The translations under genes and the position numbers were made by a program. A model generated the notes under the pieces. That model was given only the letters and a program-made list of their open reading frames with translations. It did no database searches and was not told the origin of the DNA. Below are positions 26,615-30,000 of a stretch of 30,000 nt of DNA, one piece after another. How positions within the stretch are numbered: the first letter of the stretch is position 1; every line of letters starts with the position of its first letter. The DNA is from Balamuthia mandrillaris (Eukaryota > Discosea > Longamoebia > Balamuthiidae), in the NCBI GenBank assembly GCA_031835245.1, contig JAVKOQ010000178.1, positions 60,001 through 90,000 on the forward strand, given 5' to 3'.

Positions 26615-28135
26615 ATGACAGACACCACCATCAAGCTCACGTTCGTTGTCTTGTTGGTGGCTGCGCTCGTTGGGACTGCCCTCGGCGGGGCAAAAAACGG
26701 TGGCAACGTCGGTTACGATGGCGGCAACGTGATGTATGACGGCGCAAACATCTACAATGGTGGAGACATCCAGGATGGCTACGACGGTGGCAACATCGGT
26801 TATGACGGTGGTGATGTCTATGATGGCGGGGATGTCTACGGCGGAGGTAATGTTTACGATGGTGGAGACATCCAAGATGGCTACGATGGCGGCAACATCA
26901 TGTATGACGGCGGAGACGTCTACGATGGCGGCAACATCATGTATGATGGCGGAGACGTCTACAATGGTGGTGATGTCTATGATGGTGGCAACATCGGTTA
27001 TGACGGCGGTGATGTCTATGACGGCGGTGATGTGTACGATGGTGGGGACATTCAAGATGGCTACGATGGCTGCGACACCATGTATGACGGTGGGGATGTC
27101 TATGACGGAGGTGATATCTACGATGGAGGGGACGTCTACAGCGGTGGCAACATCATGTATGATGGTGGTGATGTCTACGATGGCGGAAACATCATGTACG
27201 ATGGCGGCAACATCTACAACGGTGGAGACATCCAGGACGGGTACGACGGTGGTGATGTCTACAATGGTGGTAACATCATGTATGATGGTGGAGATGTCTA
27301 CGATGGAGGTGATGGCGGCAACATCATGTATGACGGCGGAGACGTCTACGATGGCGGAAACGTCTACAATGGTGGAGACATTCAGGACGGCTATGATGGC
27401 GGCGACATCCAAGACGGCTACGATGGTGGTGATGTCTACGACGGCGGCAATATCATGTACGATGGTGGAGATGTATACGATGGCGGTGATGTCTACGATG
27501 GTGGAGATGTCTATGACGGAGGTGATGTCTACGATGGCGGCAACATCACGTACGATGGTGGAGATGTCTACGATGGCGGTGATGTCTACGATGGTGGCGA
27601 CATCCAAGACGGCTACGATGGTGGAGATGTCTACGATGGCGGTGATGTCTACAATGGGGGTGACATCCAAGATGGCTACGATGGTGGCAACATCGGTTAT
27701 GACGGTGGTGATGTTTATGATGGTGGCGACATCTACGATGGCGGGAACATCGGCTATGATGGAGGTGATATCTATGACGGCGGTGATATCTACGATGGTG
27801 GCAACGTTGGTTATGACGGCGGTGATGTCTACGATGGAGGCAACATCTACGACGGGGGCAACATCTACGATGGCGGAAATGTTGGCGATGGCAAAGGCAA
27901 CGGAGGCAACGGCGGCAACGGCGGGAACGTGGGTGACGGCAAAGACGGAGGAGGAGACGTCGATGACGGCAAGCATCACGATGGAATGGATGGAGGGGGT
28001 GATGTCAATGATGGCAAGCATCACGACGGCGAGACCGGTGACTCCAAGGACAACTCCAGTGATGATGATGGCAACCATGGAGAGCACCACGATGCCAGCG
28101 CTGCTCTCTCGCTGCGCCCTTGGCTTTTCTTCTGA
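26615..28135 (+). CDS. Secreted Tyr/Asp/Gly hexapeptide-repeat protein (506 aa)
   Basis: Intronless. A signal peptide (MTDTTIKLTFVVLLVAALVGTALG) is followed by about 58 tandem units of the form Y-[D/N]-G-G-[D/N]-[V/I] (18 bp each). Some units carry an extra G, M or QDG insertion (YDGGNIM, YDGGDIQDG), which gives a higher-order pattern. From about residue 425 the repeat changes to GNGGN and then to Asp/His-rich DDGKHHDG units. The end is a short hydrophobic tail (SLRPWLFF). Regular V/I every six residues with Gly-Gly turns could form a beta-solenoid or an extended sheet. The many Asp could bind calcium, but the exact RTX consensus GGxGxDxUx is not met. It is possibly a cell-coat, cyst-wall, adhesive or silk-like protein. 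I recognise no family. Upstream in-frame sequence has no earlier ATG in context with the TATA box. Confidence 0.85.
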   Translation: MTDTTIKLTFVVLLVAALVGTALGGAKNGGNVGYDGGNVMYDGANIYNGGDIQDGYDGGNIGYDGGDVYDGGDVYGGGNVYDGGDIQDGYDGGNIMYDGGDVYDGGNIMYDGGDVYNGGDVYDGGNIGYDGGDVYDGGDVYDGGDIQDGYDGCDTMYDGGDVYDGGDIYDGGDVYSGGNIMYDGGDVYDGGNIMYDGGNIYNGGDIQDGYDGGDVYNGGNIMYDGGDVYDGGDGGNIMYDGGDVYDGGNVYNGGDIQDGYDGGDIQDGYDGGDVYDGGNIMYDGGDVYDGGDVYDGGDVYDGGDVYDGGNITYDGGDVYDGGDVYDGGDIQDGYDGGDVYDGGDVYNGGDIQDGYDGGNIGYDGGDVYDGGDIYDGGNIGYDGGDIYDGGDIYDGGNVGYDGGDVYDGGNIYDGGNIYDGGNVGDGKGNGGNGGNGGNVGDGKDGGGDVDDGKHHDGMDGGGDVNDGKHHDGETGDSKDNSSDDDGNHGEHHDASAALSLRPWLFF

Positions 28136-28527
28136 GGCAAACAAAAGGCTCCTCCCTCAGGCAAAAGAGATGGAACCAATTGCTTCACAGCAATTCACTT
28201 ATCATCCTTTGTTTTCATTTAGCTTGTAAATAATATACTTTCTTGTTCTTCTGCGCTTCTTCCGTTTCTTCCATTCTTTCTTCTTTCTTGTTATTTGTTT
28301 CTTTCTTGTCGTTCCGTTCTCGCTTTTTCTTTCCGCTTTCCTGCTTGTCATTTCTTTCCTTCCTTCCTTCGTTCTTTCTTTCGTTCTTGTCGTTGCTTTC
28401 ATTCTCTGGAGAAGAGAGAACAAATAGGAGATGAGAAAGGGAAAGAAGTTCAAGTGAAATGCTCAAATAAATAGAATAGAAAACTTGAGTGGATGAAAGA
28501 AAGAAAAGAAGAGACCTTCTCCTCCTC
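28136..28527. other. Convergent 3' spacer
   Basis: Non-coding space between the stops of the YDGG-repeat gene (plus) and the CD36-like gene (minus). It contains a TTCTTTC-rich block (about 28235-28400) and TAAATAATA at 28225, a possible 3' processing region for the plus-strand gene. Confidence 0.4.
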
Positions 28528-29141
28528 TTAATAAGCAGAGGAAGAGTAATCCACATCCCCGTAATCCAGCTTGACGTATCCGCCCCTCCTCACTCTCTCC
28601 CTGACAATCATGAAGATCACCCAAGCCATGCCCACCAGCAACAGCACCGCTCCAACGCTCAGCAACGTCCAGAAGAGGATGATCCTGCCCAGCAGCAGGT
28701 TCAACACGCTCTTCTGGTAGTCGTCCGCTAGCCCCTTCGTCAGCGTGCTCTCCTCCGCGCCCCAATAGATAGGGTACATCACGTCCTTGGGGACGTTGGT
28801 GTTGAAGAGGTCCAAAGGAGAGGAGGTGGAGTTCTGCAAAAAGATGTTTGCCTGCACTCTCTTGCGGGCTTGCATGGCCTTGCCGGTGATGCTCTCCACG
28901 TCGATGTAGGTGGAGTAGATGTCCTGGGGGTCGGTGGTGATGTTGGACATGCCGTGCACGCGCTGCTCGCGGTAGTAAGGATCGGCCTTGAACATTTGAG
29001 GGCGGCTGAGGAAGAGAGGGAGGTTGGCGGGTGCAGCGGCGGACATGTTGGCGAAACCGACAATGTATTGGTTGTAGTCGGGATTGATGTCAAATATCTT
29101 GTCTTCGGGGCGGTACCTTTGTTTTTTGTTATGTTTGAGTT

Positions 29142-29177
<36 letters not shown>

Positions 29178-30000
29178 AAAGAAACGGCACTAAAGGAAAG
29201 GAAAGAAAAGAAGAAGGAAAGAAAAGAAACCTTCTAAGAGGGATGCCGTGAAGTTCGATAGACTCGGAGGGCAGAAGAGTGACAGCACGAAGAGCCTCAT
29301 GCAGCCAAACCAAAAGAGAGCCAGAGCGAACGGGTTTGGCCTTTGTGAAGGACCAAACGCCATCCAGTATGGGCTCAAATGCATGACCGTCTGATCCTCT
29401 CACTTTTTCCTGTTGAAAGAAAACGAAGAAAAAAAGAAAAAGGAAGGTAAGAAAAGAAAGAACCGACAAGAAAGAAACGACAAGAAGCAAACGAAAAAAG
29501 TAGAACAAAGCGAATAGATACCTCATGAGGCCAAGGATGTCCGGCAGGTAGGACTGTCTTGCCATCCGATTGCACATAGTTGTGCGTGTCGCGAAGTTTG
29601 CCGGCTCCGGTGTTGAGGGTGTCGTACAAACCGCCCTTCAGCACCTCCTCTTCGCTGGTTTGGTTGGTGCAGTAGGAGAAGGTCGTCTTTGTGCCGCCGG
29701 AGAGCATCGTGAGGAGAGGATCTTTGAAGCCCCAAAGCCATTCCTCTGCTGTTTTCGTGGAGAACAAGCCAGAGCCTTAAAGAGAGAAAGAAAGAACATA
29801 AGCAAAAAACCAAACAATACACAAAGAAATTTTGTGAAGTATGTGTACCTTGAGCAAACGTTTGGGTGATGATCGTCTGACCAACATACTGCATGTACTG
29901 CAACACCACGGCCGCCTCCGGCAGAGTGATCTTCCAACGCTGAGTGAGAGTTTCCTGGTCGCGGTTCATCACAGCGGCGGCAAAGGCAGCAAAGTGAGTG
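28528..30000 (-). CDS. CD36/LIMP-2 family scavenger receptor, 3' part (4 exons seen, 5' end outside)
   Basis: Two-pass membrane glycoprotein family that binds lipids or lipoproteins at the cell surface or serves as a lysosomal sorting receptor. Exons: >30000-29849, 29775-29522, 29409-29231, 29116-28528; junction phases agree (1, 0, 2). Family landmarks: TAEEWLWGFKDPLL, a WSFTKAKPV segment, HGIPLRRYRPEDKIF, NLPLFLSRPQMFKADP with the following YIDVESITGKAMQARKRVQ stretch, then the C-terminal transmembrane helix (IILFWTLLSVGAVLLLVGMAW...) and a 25-residue tail. The tail holds YVKL, a Y-x-x-hydrophobic sorting signal that could direct endocytosis or lysosomal delivery, and ends DVDYSSSAY. The N-terminal transmembrane helix and about the first third lie beyond the window. 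Lysosomal or phagosomal use is an inference from the tail. Confidence 0.92.
29142..29173. repeat. (GA)n microsatellite in the last intron of the CD36-like gene
   Basis: Reads (CT)n in the sense strand. It lies within intron 29117-29230, near the acceptor. Confidence 0.9.

Noticed and set aside
26700-27900. YDGG repeats as a bacterial-type RTX calcium-binding toxin domain
   Set aside because: The unit is six residues and lacks the GGxGxDxUx nonapeptide. The gene sits in intron-rich eukaryotic DNA with a eukaryotic promoter.
26603-28144. A 513-codon open frame on the minus strand, rich in I/V/D/T
   Set aside because: It is the antisense of the YDGG repeat. An 18-bp unit without stops on one strand is also open on the other. 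The sense frame has the signal peptide, TATA box and sensible composition.

Overview
This window is eukaryotic nuclear DNA. The genes are split by many short GT-AG introns, promoters are compact, and there is no retroelement, rRNA or tRNA gene that I can see. The gene content is: receptor tyrosine kinases (RTKs), a CD36/LIMP-2 family receptor, a mevalonate-pathway enzyme, potato-inhibitor-I proteins, and an exocyst Sec3-like fragment. This suggests a free-living protist that uses tyrosine kinases, such as a unicellular holozoan or a centramoebid amoebozoan (Acanthamoeba/Balamuthia type). I cannot place it more precisely.

The left two thirds is a receptor cluster. RTK-A (741-4869, minus), a soluble paralogue without membrane anchor or kinase (RTK-S, 5224-7617, minus), RTK-B (8152-12600, minus) and RTK-C (16945-21165, plus) share one gene plan. 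It consists of a signal peptide, a five-exon ectodomain with two 'SNSGPS'-type (DUF11-like) segments, one transmembrane helix and a short juxtamembrane region. The tyrosine kinase ends almost at the stop codon. I built the splice models by hand. All three RTKs come out as 13 exons with the same phase series (1-1-1-0-1-2-0-2-1-1-1-2) and an intact frame (992, 1008 and 966 residues). Two decayed relics of the same family lie at 13255-14080 (plus) and about 25262-25910 (minus). RTK-A and RTK-S share a nearly identical tract that includes an intron, which indicates recent gene conversion or duplication.

Between and after the receptors are ordinary cellular genes. These are a DUF4604/KIAA1143-like protein (14661-15299, plus), a short Sec3-like exocyst protein (15418-16402, minus), mevalonate diphosphate decarboxylase (21271-23461, minus) and two small potato inhibitor I proteins with a 7-nt first coding exon (23742-24088 and 24520-24896, minus). 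They are followed by a secreted protein made of about 58 Y-D-G-G hexapeptide units (26615-28135, plus) and the 3' part of a CD36/LIMP-2-type scavenger receptor (28528 to the window end, minus). A partial unknown gene runs off the left edge.

Three non-coding patterns stand out. Nearly all intronic microsatellites are pyrimidine-rich on the sense strand of their host gene. The palindrome TGTCGACA is clustered at the starts of the non-receptor genes. A diverged repeat of about 130 bp sits at the same distance upstream of the Sec3-like gene and of one inhibitor gene. The most interesting biology is the receptor family: kinases without any activation-loop tyrosine, with no C-terminal tail, next to a co-linear soluble ectodomain copy that could act as a decoy.
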